Below, one piece after another: positions 53,186-62,038 of a stretch of 64,000 nucleotides of DNA (positions are counted from its first letter, which is position 1; every line of letters begins with the position of its first letter). Below the pieces are notes generated by a model that was not told where the DNA came from, searched no databases, and was given only the letters and a program-made list of their open reading frames with translations. The DNA comes from CAWKKW01 sp963850345. Its GTDB lineage: Bacteria; Acidobacteriota; Terriglobia; Terriglobales; Acidobacteriaceae. The stretch is taken from the NCBI GenBank assembly GCA_963850345.1, contig CAWKKW010000009.1, positions 186,001 through 250,000 on the forward strand. The letters run 5' to 3'. Both the position numbers and the translations under genes were made by a program.

Positions 53186-53497
53186 TCAGAACTCAAGTTC
53201 ATCCAGCAACTGCTGCATTTCTCCTTCTGCGTGGCTGTTTCCCGTGCGGCGAGCACTTTCGATCCCTTCTCTGAGGCGAGTCTTCGCATCTTCTTCGCGT
53301 CCGGCTTTCACCAATGTTTGAGCAGCCATGAAATATCCGGCCGTGTACTCGGGGTGATCGCTCAGCAACGTATCAAACTCTGCGAGTGCGGGATCGAACT
53401 CGCTCCGCCCTGCATAGTCCATCGCCAGGCCATAGCGGGCGAATGCGTCTTTTGGATTTTGCCTGAGAATCTCGCTCAGCATCGCGGCTTTGTCCAT
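53186..53497 (-). CDS. Small TPR protein (103 residues)
   Basis: Two TPRs cover most of the product (PKDAFARYGLAMDYAGRSEFDPALAEF and PEYTAGYFMAAQTLVKAGREEDAKTRL), with a final helix. No export signal, so a cytosolic adaptor. ATG 53497 is chosen because GGGGAG lies eight bases upstream; a frame to 53518 adds seven residues. It has no obvious functional neighbour. Confidence 0.78.
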   Translation of the reverse strand: MDKAAMLSEILRQNPKDAFARYGLAMDYAGRSEFDPALAEFDTLLSDHPEYTAGYFMAAQTLVKAGREEDAKTRLREGIESARRTGNSHAEGEMQQLLDELEF

Positions 53498-53722
53498 CGT
53501 AGATACTCCCCGTTTCACCTTCTCTTGATTATCTGCAATCCTCCATCATCCTATCAACGCACGCTGCTCCGCTGCATCGGCGCCTAGTTTTGAGTGCCAG
53601 GCAAACTCGCGCATGCCTGCGAATCGCGGGAGATTTGCTTTAATCGGCGCAATTGCCCAAACTTGACCTAGGCCCGGCATCGGGCTTGCGTTCTCCTCAT
53701 GGCGCGAAAGTGAGCTTACTGA

Positions 53723-54262
53723 ATGAACTCCACAGGCCACCAACTCCCCGTCCGCACCCCTTCCGAGTCGCAGTCGGAGATGACGGAGCTGATTCTGCCC
53801 AATGACACGAACACTCTCGGCAATCTGCTCGGCGGACGCCTGATGCACTTCATCGACCTGGTGGGAGCCATGGCCGCCTATCGCCACTCGAGAACCCACG
53901 TCGTCACCGCCTCGATGGACCACATCGACTTCATCGCGCCCGTGCACGTGGGCGACCTGCTCATCCTCAAATCCAAGCTGAACCGCGCCTTCAACACGTC
54001 GATGGAAGTCGGCGTCAAGGTTTGGGTGGAGAACACCATTGCAGGCACCCACCTCCATGTCGCTTCGGCCTATCTCACCTTCGTAGCCATCGATTCGCAA
54101 GGGCGTCGCGTTCCTGTTCCACGGCTCGAGCCTGCGACAGAAGAAGAGCAGCGCCATTTTGAAGATGCAGCCCGGCGCCGCGAACATCGCGAAAGGGAAC
54201 GCCAGCAGCGCGGCGGCAAAGCTTCCGAGTCCGCCATCCCCGTCGCATCCGGAAGGAAATAA
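53723..54262 (+). CDS. Acyl-CoA thioesterase, hot-dog fold (YciA/BACH type)
   Basis: The 179-residue protein has the hot-dog thioesterase segment: LPNDTNTLGNLLGGRLMHFIDLVGAMAA, with the Asn-Asp motif, then VVTASMDHIDFIAPVHVGDLL. It hydrolyses acyl-CoA in the cytosol. A charged Arg/Glu helix of about 40 residues (HFEDAARRREHRERERQQR) extends the C terminus. It lies 80 bases before the Mrp gene on the same strand, perhaps as one transcript. Confidence 0.88.
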   Translation: MNSTGHQLPVRTPSESQSEMTELILPNDTNTLGNLLGGRLMHFIDLVGAMAAYRHSRTHVVTASMDHIDFIAPVHVGDLLILKSKLNRAFNTSMEVGVKVWVENTIAGTHLHVASAYLTFVAIDSQGRRVPVPRLEPATEEEQRHFEDAARRREHRERERQQRGGKASESAIPVASGRK

Positions 54263-54342
54263 CTTCACCGGATCTGTATGGAGCCGGCCCCGCTCGATCT
54301 ACCCAGGAATTTTTCACTTAGTAGTCACAGGAGATTTGTTTT

Positions 54343-55173
54343 ATGGCGCACGGAAATGTCCCTCAGCCACCGACCTCTCTGCCCGGAGTGGCACACATCG
54401 TCGCCATCGGCTCCGGCAAAGGCGGCGTAGGTAAAACCACACTGGCCGTGAACCTGGCCGTGGCTCTCTCCAAGCTCGGCTATCGTGTCGGCCTGCTCGA
54501 TGCGGACATCTACGGACCCAATGTTCCGCTCATGATGGGCTCGACGCAGCAGCCTCGCATTCTGCAGGGCAATCAGATCGAACCCAACACGGCGCATGGT
54601 GTCAAAGTCATTTCCATCGGCCTGATCTCGCCCGGCGACAAGCCGCTGGTCATGCGCGGCCCCATGCTCCACCAGATCATCCGACAGTTTCTGCAGCAGG
54701 TGGCCTGGGGAGAGCTAGACTTCCTCCTCGTGGACTTGCCGCCCGGTACCGGCGACGTGGTCATCTCCCTGGTGCAGACCGTGCCTCTCACCGGGGCAGT
54801 CGTCGTCTCAACGCCTTCTGATGTTTCTCTTCAGGACGCCCGCAAGGCTCTGGAGATGTTCCACCAGGTCAATGTCGAAGTCCTCGGCATCGTCGAGAAC
54901 ATGAGCCACTTCACCTGCCCGCATTGCCATCAGGAGATCGACATCTTCTCCAAGGGCGGAGCGGAGCGGACGGCCAAACAGTACAACGTGCCATTCCTCG
55001 GATCCATCGAACTCGATCCCGAGATTCGCCAGGGTGGCGATACCGGCCTGCCGGTCGCTCTCGCCGGCGAAGCATCCGAGCAGGCGCGCCAGTTCTACAC
55101 CGTTGCGCAGCAGGTTGCGGCGAATGCGAAGGCGCAATCGGCGAAGTCGCAGGACATCTTCGAGATCAGCTAG
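54343..55173 (+). CDS. Mrp/NBP35-family iron-sulfur cluster carrier
   Basis: The 276-residue P-loop ATPase carries and transfers [4Fe-4S] clusters to apoproteins. It has the deviant Walker A GKGGVGKTT (25-33), the Mrp signature DADIYGPNVP, the switch region VDLPPGTGD and the CPHC cluster-binding pair (MSHFTCPHCHQ). The DUF59 domain found at the N terminus of some Mrp proteins is absent. AGGAG precedes the ATG. A strong bidirectional hairpin follows the stop. Confidence 0.92.
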   Translation: MAHGNVPQPPTSLPGVAHIVAIGSGKGGVGKTTLAVNLAVALSKLGYRVGLLDADIYGPNVPLMMGSTQQPRILQGNQIEPNTAHGVKVISIGLISPGDKPLVMRGPMLHQIIRQFLQQVAWGELDFLLVDLPPGTGDVVISLVQTVPLTGAVVVSTPSDVSLQDARKALEMFHQVNVEVLGIVENMSHFTCPHCHQEIDIFSKGGAERTAKQYNVPFLGSIELDPEIRQGGDTGLPVALAGEASEQARQFYTVAQQVAANAKAQSAKSQDIFEIS

Positions 55174-55179
55174 GCGAGA

Positions 55180-55225
55180 AAAGCCGGACGTAGCAGCCAC
55201 TCCACTGGCTGCCATGTCCGGCTTT
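55180..55225. terminator. Bidirectional hairpin terminator between Mrp and alcohol dehydrogenase genes
   Basis: AAAGCCGGAC (55180-55189) pairs perfectly with GTCCGGCTTT (55216-55225). An inner stem GCAGCCA (55193-55199) pairs with TGGCTGC (55206-55212). The converging genes end at 55173 (plus) and 55249 (minus). The T run is short on both strands. Confidence 0.75.
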
Positions 55226-55248
55226 CCTGTCTGCAACTCGCCCAGTTC

Positions 55249-56271
55249 CTAGGCGTTTGTCAGAACCACCCGGAAACGTGCCTTGCCGCTCATCATGCGG
55301 TCATAGGCCTCCGGTGCCTTATCCAGCGGAAACGTCTCGATCATCGGACGCACATCGGAGCGGGAAGAGAAGTTCAGTGTATCTTCTGAATCCATCCCCG
55401 TGCCTGAAGGCCAGCCTTGGATCGCGCGCCGCTTTGAAATCAGCGGCAGCACCGGTACTTCCATCGGTTCTCCCGGCGCGCCCACGATCAGCAGCGTTCC
55501 GCCGTCGCCCAATCCGCCAATCACCGACGTCATCGTCTTCGCATCCGTCACGGTTGCCAGGATCACCCTCGCGCCCCCAAGCTTCATCAGTTCCTCAACC
55601 GGGTCCTGCGCCTGGCTGTCGATGTAGTGGTGCGCACCCAATTGCTTGGCCAGCGGTGCCTTGTCCTGCCCGCGCGCGATGGCGACCGTATGGTAGCCCG
55701 CACGCGCTGCAAACTGCACTCCGAGATGGCCCAGGCCGCCGATTCCGAGCACCGCCACGAGGTCTCCCGGCCGCGCACCGCTGTTTCTTAGAGAATTGAA
55801 TGTGGTGATCCCGGCACACATCAACGGCCCTGCATCCACGTCCTTCAAATCGTCAGGGATGAGCGCCAGCACATTCGCCGGCGCGATCAGGTAATCGGCA
55901 TAGCCGCCGTCGTACGAGATACCGCAGACCTGCTGGTTGTGGCACAGAATGAAATCGCCCCTGCGACAGGCTTCGCAATAGTTGCAGTGCCCGCCATGCC
56001 AGCCCACGCCGACCCTCTGGCCTTTGGTCCAGGGATGAACGTCTTCGCCGACCGCGTCGATCACGCCGGCTACCTCGTGTCCGGGCACACGCGGATACTC
56101 AATTCCGGGCCAGTATCCCATCTTTGTCAGCGAATCGCTGTGACACACTCCGCAAGCCTGCACGCGTATGCGCACCTGGCCGCGTCCGGGGTCTGGAAAT
56201 TCGCGTTCCACGATTTCGAATGGACCGTTGGCGGCGGTCACCTGAACGGCGCGTCCTTTCACTGGGGGCAT
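55249..56271 (-). CDS. Zinc-dependent alcohol dehydrogenase (MDR family)
   Basis: The 340-residue enzyme has catalytic-zinc ligands in GVCHSDSL (Cys) and GHEVAGV (His-Glu), a structural-zinc loop CNYCEACRRGDFILC with four Cys and the Rossmann motif VLGIGGLGHLG. It resembles AdhP/YahK-like NAD(P)-dependent dehydrogenases. ATG 56271 is supported by AAGGAG upstream and by MPPVKGRAVQVTAANGPFEI, which aligns with the family; a frame to 56529 adds 86 unrelated residues. Natural substrate unknown. Confidence 0.92.
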   Translation of the reverse strand: MPPVKGRAVQVTAANGPFEIVEREFPDPGRGQVRIRVQACGVCHSDSLTKMGYWPGIEYPRVPGHEVAGVIDAVGEDVHPWTKGQRVGVGWHGGHCNYCEACRRGDFILCHNQQVCGISYDGGYADYLIAPANVLALIPDDLKDVDAGPLMCAGITTFNSLRNSGARPGDLVAVLGIGGLGHLGVQFAARAGYHTVAIARGQDKAPLAKQLGAHHYIDSQAQDPVEELMKLGGARVILATVTDAKTMTSVIGGLGDGGTLLIVGAPGEPMEVPVLPLISKRRAIQGWPSGTGMDSEDTLNFSSRSDVRPMIETFPLDKAPEAYDRMMSGKARFRVVLTNA

Positions 56272-56417
56272 GTTCCTTCTCCTTTGAGCATTGAGTCTTG
56301 GTCGGACCTGCGGCTCATTGGATGAATGACTTGCCCGAACGGTGCAATCCACAGCCCTTCGAGATTTCGCCGAAGCTCTAGACATCCCGCGAAGCAAATG
56401 CAGCAGAGGAAGCAGCC

Positions 56418-58838
56418 TTACACCAGCTTCAGCTCCGTGATCGTTCGTGGCGTCGGCCGCATTTCTGCTGCCCGCCGCGGCAGAGTGAAAGAAAACTTCG
56501 ATCCCTTGCCAAGCGTGCTCTCGGCCCAAATGCGGCCTCCATGTTGACGGACGATGCTGCGGCAGATTGCCAGCCCCAGCCCTGTGCCTCCGATGGCGCG
56601 AGAGTCGGAAGCGTCGGCCTGCTGGAACCGTTCGAAGATCATCTCGATCTTTTCCGGCGGAATTCCGCGACCCTGGTCTTCAACTTCGATCAGCGCTTCC
56701 GTGTCATTCAGAGAACGTGCCCGTAGCCGCACCACACTGCCCATGGGCGAAAACTTCACCGCATTCCCAATCAGATTGCTCAGCGTCTGCAGAATGCGTT
56801 CCCCATCCACCCACAGGTTCACCTTGTCGGCTTCAATGTGGAACTCAATTCCGGCCTTCACCGCGCTCGCCTGCTGCAGGTCGGTCGCCCGGTGCAGCAG
56901 ATCCACGGCGCTGCAGTCGCTGCGCTTCAGCAGGAGCTTGCCCGTCCCGATTCTCTCCACATCCAGAATGTCGTTGACCAGTCGCACCAGTCGGTCCGTA
57001 TTGCCCATCGCCATGTCCAGCATCTGGGCCATCTTCTCGGGCCGTTTCTCGAGGCCGCCACTGGCGATCAGCCCCAGCGAAGCTCGCAACGAAGTCAGTG
57101 GCGTTCGAAGCTCATGGCTCACCGTGGATATGAACTCATCCTTCATCCGATCCAGCCGCCGGCGCTCGGTCACATCCTGAAAGGCCACCACAATTCCGGA
57201 CACGCGCCCCTGGTTGACCATCGGGCAGGCTACATATTCGACCGGAATGCACGCACCGTCCTTGCGCCAGAACACTTCATCCAGCACGCGCATCGAGGTG
57301 GTCCGCTCCAGGCTGGTGAAGATAGGGCACTCGGCCGCAGGATACGGACTGCCATCGGCGCGGCTGTGATGCACCAGCGCGTGCATGTCTTCGCCCTGTA
57401 CCTCTTCCGGCGTGTAGCCAAGAATGCGCGCTCCCGCCTCATTCGCAAAGAGGATGCGCCCTTCGAGGTCCATTCCGTAAATGCCATCGCCGACCGAGTC
57501 GAGGATCGATTCTCGCTGCCGCATCAGCGTGTGCAGTTCGAGTTCGGCCTCGGTCTTCTCGGTGATGTCGATGCCGTGCCCCAGCACGAATGGCGCCTCG
57601 CCCGGGATCGCCAGAATCTTGTTGCGGTACGCAATTACGCGAACGCTGCCATCCCGGCAACGCAGGTAGAGCTGCCCTTGATCTTCGCCAGTCCGCTGCA
57701 GCGCCGTTTCGTATTCGTAGTAATCGGCGCGATATTCCTGGGGGATCAACTCGACGATCGGGAGACCCAGCAGCTCATCCTGGCTATATCCCAGCGTCTG
57801 GGCCGCATGCGCGTTGATCGACAGCAGCCGCCCCTCAAGATCGTGCGTGCAGACCATGCCCAGGCTGCCTTCGACCAATTGGCGATAGCGCGCTTCGCTC
57901 GACCGCAGCGCCAGCTCCGCCTCTCGCTGCTCAGTAACATCCACACCCGTGGTGATAATGAAGGTCACTTCGCCGTTAGGATCGGCCAGCGAAGTCGGCG
58001 TCCATCGAATACACCGCCACTGTCCCGCGCGCGAGAGCCAATGCGTCTCGAAGTCGTCGGGATTGTCACCTTCGCGGATACGTTCTGTGAGCGCCGTGAT
58101 CACCTCTCGCTCGGCGTCATGGAACAGCTCATCGGGCAGAGGCCGGCCCACCAGTTCGCTGAAGCTGTAGCCGGAGACCAGTTCGCAGGCACGATTAAAT
58201 CTCACCACGCGGCCCGCGGTATCGACGACCAGCACCAGCGCGCCGATGGTATCCAGCACGGCTGAGACGAAGTTGCGCTCGACCGTGAGCGCACGTTCTA
58301 CCCGCTGACGACTACGTACCGTCCGCTCCTGCAATCGCATGCTGTGTTGCAATTCGAGTCGCGTAATCACCTGCCGCGCCAAGGTCTCCAGTTGGTCAGC
58401 ATGCTCCGAGCGAAAGGCATTCTTCCGCGGTGAGAGCACAGAAATTGTTCCCATGATGTCTCCGGTGGGCGACACTAGTGGCGCGCCAAGGTAGGAGAGG
58501 CATTCGATGTCCGCACCGATGTGGATCGAACCTGCCGCAAACCGGATGTCGTCTTCCGCATCCCGGATGTGCAGCGTCTGTCCCTCCAGCAGCGTGTACT
58601 CGCAGGCGGTGAATCGCCGCGGCATCTCCGCTGCCCCGAAGCCCACCCGCGCCTTGAACCACAGGCGCTGCGCGTCCACAAACCCGATGTAGGCATAGGG
58701 CGCACACGTAATGTCGGCAGCGAGTTGAACCAGGTCGTTGCATGCCCGATCCGGGGGCGTATCCAGGATCTCGTACTCCAGCAGACTCTTCAGCCTCTCG
58801 GCTTCATCTCTGCGGATGGCATTGGCATAGAACGACAC
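56418..58838 (-). CDS. GAF-PAS-PAS-PAS hybrid sensor histidine kinase
   Basis: The 806-residue cytosolic kinase has a GAF domain (about 20-165), three PAS domains (about 185-310, 315-435, 445-565), HisKA with an intact H box (STVSHELRTPLTSL) and HATPase_c (SNLIGNAVKFSP, VEDQGRGIPPEKIEMIFERF, GGTGLGLAICRSI). No membrane helices are seen. It starts with GTG at 58838. No response regulator adjoins, so it is an orphan. It contrasts with the kinase at 5556-7406, whose H box has lost its His. Confidence 0.9.
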   Translation of the reverse strand: MSFYANAIRRDEAERLKSLLEYEILDTPPDRACNDLVQLAADITCAPYAYIGFVDAQRLWFKARVGFGAAEMPRRFTACEYTLLEGQTLHIRDAEDDIRFAAGSIHIGADIECLSYLGAPLVSPTGDIMGTISVLSPRKNAFRSEHADQLETLARQVITRLELQHSMRLQERTVRSRQRVERALTVERNFVSAVLDTIGALVLVVDTAGRVVRFNRACELVSGYSFSELVGRPLPDELFHDAEREVITALTERIREGDNPDDFETHWLSRAGQWRCIRWTPTSLADPNGEVTFIITTGVDVTEQREAELALRSSEARYRQLVEGSLGMVCTHDLEGRLLSINAHAAQTLGYSQDELLGLPIVELIPQEYRADYYEYETALQRTGEDQGQLYLRCRDGSVRVIAYRNKILAIPGEAPFVLGHGIDITEKTEAELELHTLMRQRESILDSVGDGIYGMDLEGRILFANEAGARILGYTPEEVQGEDMHALVHHSRADGSPYPAAECPIFTSLERTTSMRVLDEVFWRKDGACIPVEYVACPMVNQGRVSGIVVAFQDVTERRRLDRMKDEFISTVSHELRTPLTSLRASLGLIASGGLEKRPEKMAQMLDMAMGNTDRLVRLVNDILDVERIGTGKLLLKRSDCSAVDLLHRATDLQQASAVKAGIEFHIEADKVNLWVDGERILQTLSNLIGNAVKFSPMGSVVRLRARSLNDTEALIEVEDQGRGIPPEKIEMIFERFQQADASDSRAIGGTGLGLAICRSIVRQHGGRIWAESTLGKGSKFSFTLPRRAAEMRPTPRTITELKLV

Positions 58839-59042
58839 CGAGGGCCTCTTTCTCCGTTTTTCATTGTGTCAAACGGTAGCCCGGAAAGCTCTGCCCCGTT
58901 CGCGTCATCGAGTGCTACGAAAGAACAGAAAAATTCGCTTCTTGTGTGACGTACAGCACGGACTCGCAACGCAGTACTTGCGGAGAGGGAGATTTGTAAC
59001 GAAGCGAGTGCCTGAATCGATGACCAGAACGTCGAATTCGAG

Positions 59043-59579
59043 TTACTGTACGCGGCAGCAGTCCCCAGACTCCGGGGGCGCGTCGTTGCTCGAGTCGAGC
59101 ACGACCTTCCAGCTTCCGTCCGGCTGCTTCTTCCAAATGGTCATGTAGCGACCCTTCTCGACGACAGGATTGCCCTGCTTGTCTTTGCTGAGGCCTTCAT
59201 AGCTGCCCCATGTGAACCCCATGTCGCCCGACGGAGACATCTGTCCGCCCTGGGGAGTCCACGTGAGCTGATACTCACTGGCCAGCCAGGTCGCGCCTTT
59301 GGCGATCGCATCGAGACCATGCACCGGCGCGCGGCCATTGCTCAGCGTGACAGCGTCGCTTGCAAAGTACGAGGCGAATGCCTTTCCTCCGCCCTTCGCC
59401 GTATCCGCCGCGAACTTCTGCTCCAGTTGATAGAGAAACGCAGTTCCCGGCGAAAGCGTCGTATCCGACAGGGGATTGGGCACCGGCTTGGTTCCCAGCT
59501 CGAGCGGAAGCTGAGCCAGGCAACCAAGCGATCCAAAGAAGGTGAGACAAACAACAAGCGCAAGGCGACGCAGTAGCAC
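59043..59579 (-). CDS. Exported SnoaL/NTF2-like protein (DUF4440 type)
   Basis: The 178-residue protein has a signal peptide (about 1-22, GSLGCLAQ) and an NTF2-like cone fold: ALYQLEQKFAAD-type first helix, FASYFASDAVTLSNGRAPVHGLDAI, and the closing strands GRYMTIWKKQPDGSWKVVLDSSND. Periplasmic; function unknown, as for most DUF4440 proteins. It is followed by 204 bases with no feature, then the PAS kinase gene on the same strand. Confidence 0.78.
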   Translation of the reverse strand: MLLRRLALVVCLTFFGSLGCLAQLPLELGTKPVPNPLSDTTLSPGTAFLYQLEQKFAADTAKGGGKAFASYFASDAVTLSNGRAPVHGLDAIAKGATWLASEYQLTWTPQGGQMSPSGDMGFTWGSYEGLSKDKQGNPVVEKGRYMTIWKKQPDGSWKVVLDSSNDAPPESGDCCRVQ

Positions 59580-59654
59580 GAGGGTTCAACCTCTCAGTGG
59601 GTGTAGAACAATATGCTACCAGCGGCCGCCTGCTTTCATGTCCAAATGTGACCT

Positions 59655-60185
59655 CTACTTCTCGCTCGAGGGTGGAACCTGCCCCTTCAACCGCAGATAC
59701 AGCGACAGGGTGGCGTACTGCTCGTTGTCGTGCGAGACGTTGCCCCAAAGCATGCCCAGCCGCGAACGCTTGAAAGGACCGGCATCCACCACTTCCGTCA
59801 TGTTCGATTCGGCCAGCGAGGCATAGGCCTTGTCACACTCGGCGAACGAAGCCTTGAGAGCGTCCACAATCGCAGCCTTGTCGGCTGTCTCTTCCGGCAC
59901 CTTCGCCTCGGCGGACTTGTTCATCGCGCCGCAGATGCGCGATTGCGCCTCCGTCACATGGTTGACCACTCGCGCAAAAGTACGGATATCCGGAGTGGGT
60001 TTGAAACTGTAGTCGGCGGGCGGCATCTTCTCAGCCGCCTTGATCACGTTCGTCTTGATGCGTGCATACGCTTGCTGAACTTCGCTGGCCAGCGGGCTTC
60101 CGGCCGCTTGTGAACTCGCGGGCGCTTGCCCCAGAGCTGCGGCAGAGAACAGCAGTGCCGCCAATCCCACATAGATTCTCTTCAT
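59655..60185 (-). CDS. Exported DinB-family protein
   Basis: The 176-residue protein has a signal peptide (about 1-20, AAALGQA) and a DinB-like four-helix bundle. Candidate metal-binding His residues lie in FARVVNHVTEAQ and LWGNVSHDNEQYATL, the positions typical of DinB/YfiT proteins. Most DinB proteins are cytosolic thiol- or metal-dependent enzymes; export is common in Acidobacteriota. It is 75 bases upstream of the SnoaL-like gene on the same strand, probably co-transcribed. Confidence 0.82.
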   Translation of the reverse strand: MKRIYVGLAALLFSAAALGQAPASSQAAGSPLASEVQQAYARIKTNVIKAAEKMPPADYSFKPTPDIRTFARVVNHVTEAQSRICGAMNKSAEAKVPEETADKAAIVDALKASFAECDKAYASLAESNMTEVVDAGPFKRSRLGMLWGNVSHDNEQYATLSLYLRLKGQVPPSSEK

Positions 60186-60319
60186 CCAGTCCCTCCGTTA
60201 CGGCCCAACCAGCCTACCATTGCGCGCAATCCCGGACTGAAACCGCATTTGCAATCGGCGGCAGGCCGCTTACACTTTGACCACCGAGGCCCGACGGCTT
60301 GACCCAATCCACTCTCAGC

Positions 60320-61717
60320 ATGTGGCGAAGACCGACCACCCGATTCCTGCTCCTCACCGGAGGCGCGCTCGTGTCCCTCGGCGTTCTCCTGCCGCTACTC
60401 ACTCGTAGCGGCCCGGGCGGCGGTCTCCTCTGGACTGCTCTGCGCGTCGCCGGCCTGGCGGTGCTGGCGGCCTATACGCTTCGTCGCGGCTCTCTTACCG
60501 GCTGGATTGTCTGGTCGATGGTGGCCGGCGTCGAACTCGGCCTCGACGCGCCTGCCCTCGCCGGCCACCTCCACGTTCTCAGCGATGTCTTTCTACGCCT
60601 GATCAAAATGATCGTCGCCCCACTCATCTTCGGTACGCTGGTTACCGGGATCGCAGGCCACGGCGAACTGCGCGCCCTCGGCCGCCTCGGGCTCAAGTCC
60701 TTTGTTGTTTTCGAAGTGTTGACAACCCTGGCCCTGGCTATCGGACTGGTGGCCATTAACCTCTCCCACGCCGGTGTCGGGCTGACGATGCCGCAGGAGT
60801 CGACATCCGCCGTTCAACCCCCGGCCGCCGGCCTCAGTTGGGACCAGTTCCTGCTCCATGCTGTCCCGGAAAACATCGCCAAGGCGGTCGCGGACAACCA
60901 GATCCTCGAAGTAGCCGTCTTTGCCGTCCTGTTCGCCATGGCGCTCACGCGGGTCCCGGTGGTTCATCGCGACCTGATGCTTCGTTTTGCTGAGTCGCTC
61001 ACCCAGACCATGTTCGCCCTCACGAATTTGGTCATGTACTTCGCGCCCATCGGCGTCGGCGCGGCGCTGGCCTTCACCGTCGCCCACATGGGTCTCGGCG
61101 TCATGGTCAACCTGGGCAAGTTGCTGCTGACCTTGTACGTGGCCTCGGCAGTCTTCGCCGTGCTGGTGATGCTGCCGTCTCTGCTGCTGGCGCGCATCCC
61201 GCTCCGTGAATTTCTCCGCGCGATCGCGGAACCCGCAACCATTGCCTTCGCTACCAGCACCTCCGAAGCCGCGCTCCCGCGTGCCATGGAGTCGATGGAA
61301 GCCTTCGGCGTGCCCCGCAAGATCGTCGGCTTCGTCATCCCCGCCGGATACAGCTTCAACATGACCGGCGGCGCACTCTATCTTTCGCTCGCCTCGCTCT
61401 TTGTCGCGCAAGCCGCGGGCATTCACATGTCATGGAGGGAGCAGGCCTTCATGCTCCTGGCGCTGATGCTTACCAGCAAAGGGATCGCCGGCGTACCCCG
61501 CGCTGCCTTGGTCGTCTTGCTGGCTACCGCTTCGACCTTTCATCTTCCAGAATGGCCCATCTTTGTCCTCTTCGGCATCGATGCGCTGATGGACATGGGC
61601 CGAACCGCCGTCAATGTGGTCGGCAATTGCCTGGCCGCGGCCCTTGTCGCGAAGTGGGAGGGTGAGTTTCAGATCGAGGCGCCTGCCGAACTCGCGGTGG
61701 CGGCCCTCGAAGATTAA
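60320..61717 (+). CDS. DAACS (GltP/DctA-like) dicarboxylate or amino-acid symporter
   Basis: The 465-residue inner-membrane transporter has the family's eight-helix, two-hairpin layout: RLIKMIVAPLIFGTLVTGIAG, the HP1 serine region ATSTSEAALPRAM, TM7 AGYSFNMTGGALYLSLA and TM8 DALMDMGRTAVNVVGNCLAA. The substrate-coordinating Asp and Arg of DMGRT are present. The TM7 motif is NMTGG instead of NMDGT, and the last position of the TM8 motif is Asn instead of Asp, so two acidic sodium ligands of GltPh are missing. Start: ATG 60320, just before the first helix; TTG 60299 is possible. Confidence 0.87.
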   Translation: MWRRPTTRFLLLTGGALVSLGVLLPLLTRSGPGGGLLWTALRVAGLAVLAAYTLRRGSLTGWIVWSMVAGVELGLDAPALAGHLHVLSDVFLRLIKMIVAPLIFGTLVTGIAGHGELRALGRLGLKSFVVFEVLTTLALAIGLVAINLSHAGVGLTMPQESTSAVQPPAAGLSWDQFLLHAVPENIAKAVADNQILEVAVFAVLFAMALTRVPVVHRDLMLRFAESLTQTMFALTNLVMYFAPIGVGAALAFTVAHMGLGVMVNLGKLLLTLYVASAVFAVLVMLPSLLLARIPLREFLRAIAEPATIAFATSTSEAALPRAMESMEAFGVPRKIVGFVIPAGYSFNMTGGALYLSLASLFVAQAAGIHMSWREQAFMLLALMLTSKGIAGVPRAALVVLLATASTFHLPEWPIFVLFGIDALMDMGRTAVNVVGNCLAAALVAKWEGEFQIEAPAELAVAALED

Positions 61718-61817
61718 AGCTGCGTTAGCTTCCCAACTATCCTCTTGCTAAGTATCAGCAGATTCAACGGTTCGTTCAGCGGCGCCCGTTCCCTGTAAAT
61801 ATCCGGTAAAACCAACT

Positions 61818-61826
61818 TGGTATAAT
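61818..61826 (+). promoter_or_regulatory. Extended -10 promoter upstream of dxs
   Basis: TGGTATAAT is a perfect -10 box (61821-61826) with the TG extension. No good -35 is present, as expected for extended -10 promoters. The start site should be near 61833, about 205 bases before the dxs ATG. Confidence 0.6.
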
Positions 61827-61832
61827 CGGAGT

Positions 61833-61980
61833 CGAACGAATAGCCTTTTGTCTGCCGGACCGAGCAGAAGATCGGGAGCAGCGAACAACCTGAGCCGTTA
61901 GTGTTCTTTGCTCACGTCAGTCGCATCTGCCCCGTTCCCATTCTGCTCAGGGTTTTCTTGTGCCGGGCATCAGGAGGCCG
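61833..61980 (+). ncRNA. Candidate structured RNA or leader before dxs
   Basis: Directly after the extended -10 promoter, nested complementary arms form a long rod. 61843-61850 pairs with 61971-61978 (8 pairs, two G-U). 61853-61858 pairs with 61963-61969 with one bulge. GAGCAGAA (61862-61869) pairs with TTCTGCTC (61941-61948). CGGGAGCAG (61873-61881) pairs with CTGCCCCG (61927-61934) with one bulged A. An apical TGAGC/GCTCA stem closes the tip. The 61949-61962 strand is an asymmetric bulge. The rod shape and CCTGAGCCG near the tip recall 6S RNA, but length and bulge position differ. It may be a separate RNA or a dxs leader. No T-run terminator follows. Confidence 0.4.
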
Positions 61981-62038
61981 AGGCCAGCGCCAACGCGAGT
62001 CAGGCAATCGCAATCGCAACCGCGCAGATGACCAATGC

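Noticed and set aside
56838..58265. Long plus-strand open frame (475 codons) opposite the PAS kinase
   Set aside because: Antisense shadow of a gene with clear GAF, PAS and kinase motifs; composition is not protein-like.
61843..61978. SRP RNA (ffs) or tmRNA in the dxs leader
   Set aside because: The SRP apical GGAA-loop motif is missing, and there is no tmRNA tag frame or tRNA-like 3' end.
61827..62038. TPP riboswitch before dxs, suggested because DXS uses thiamine diphosphate
   Set aside because: The conserved thi-box elements are absent, and dxs is not a usual TPP-riboswitch target.
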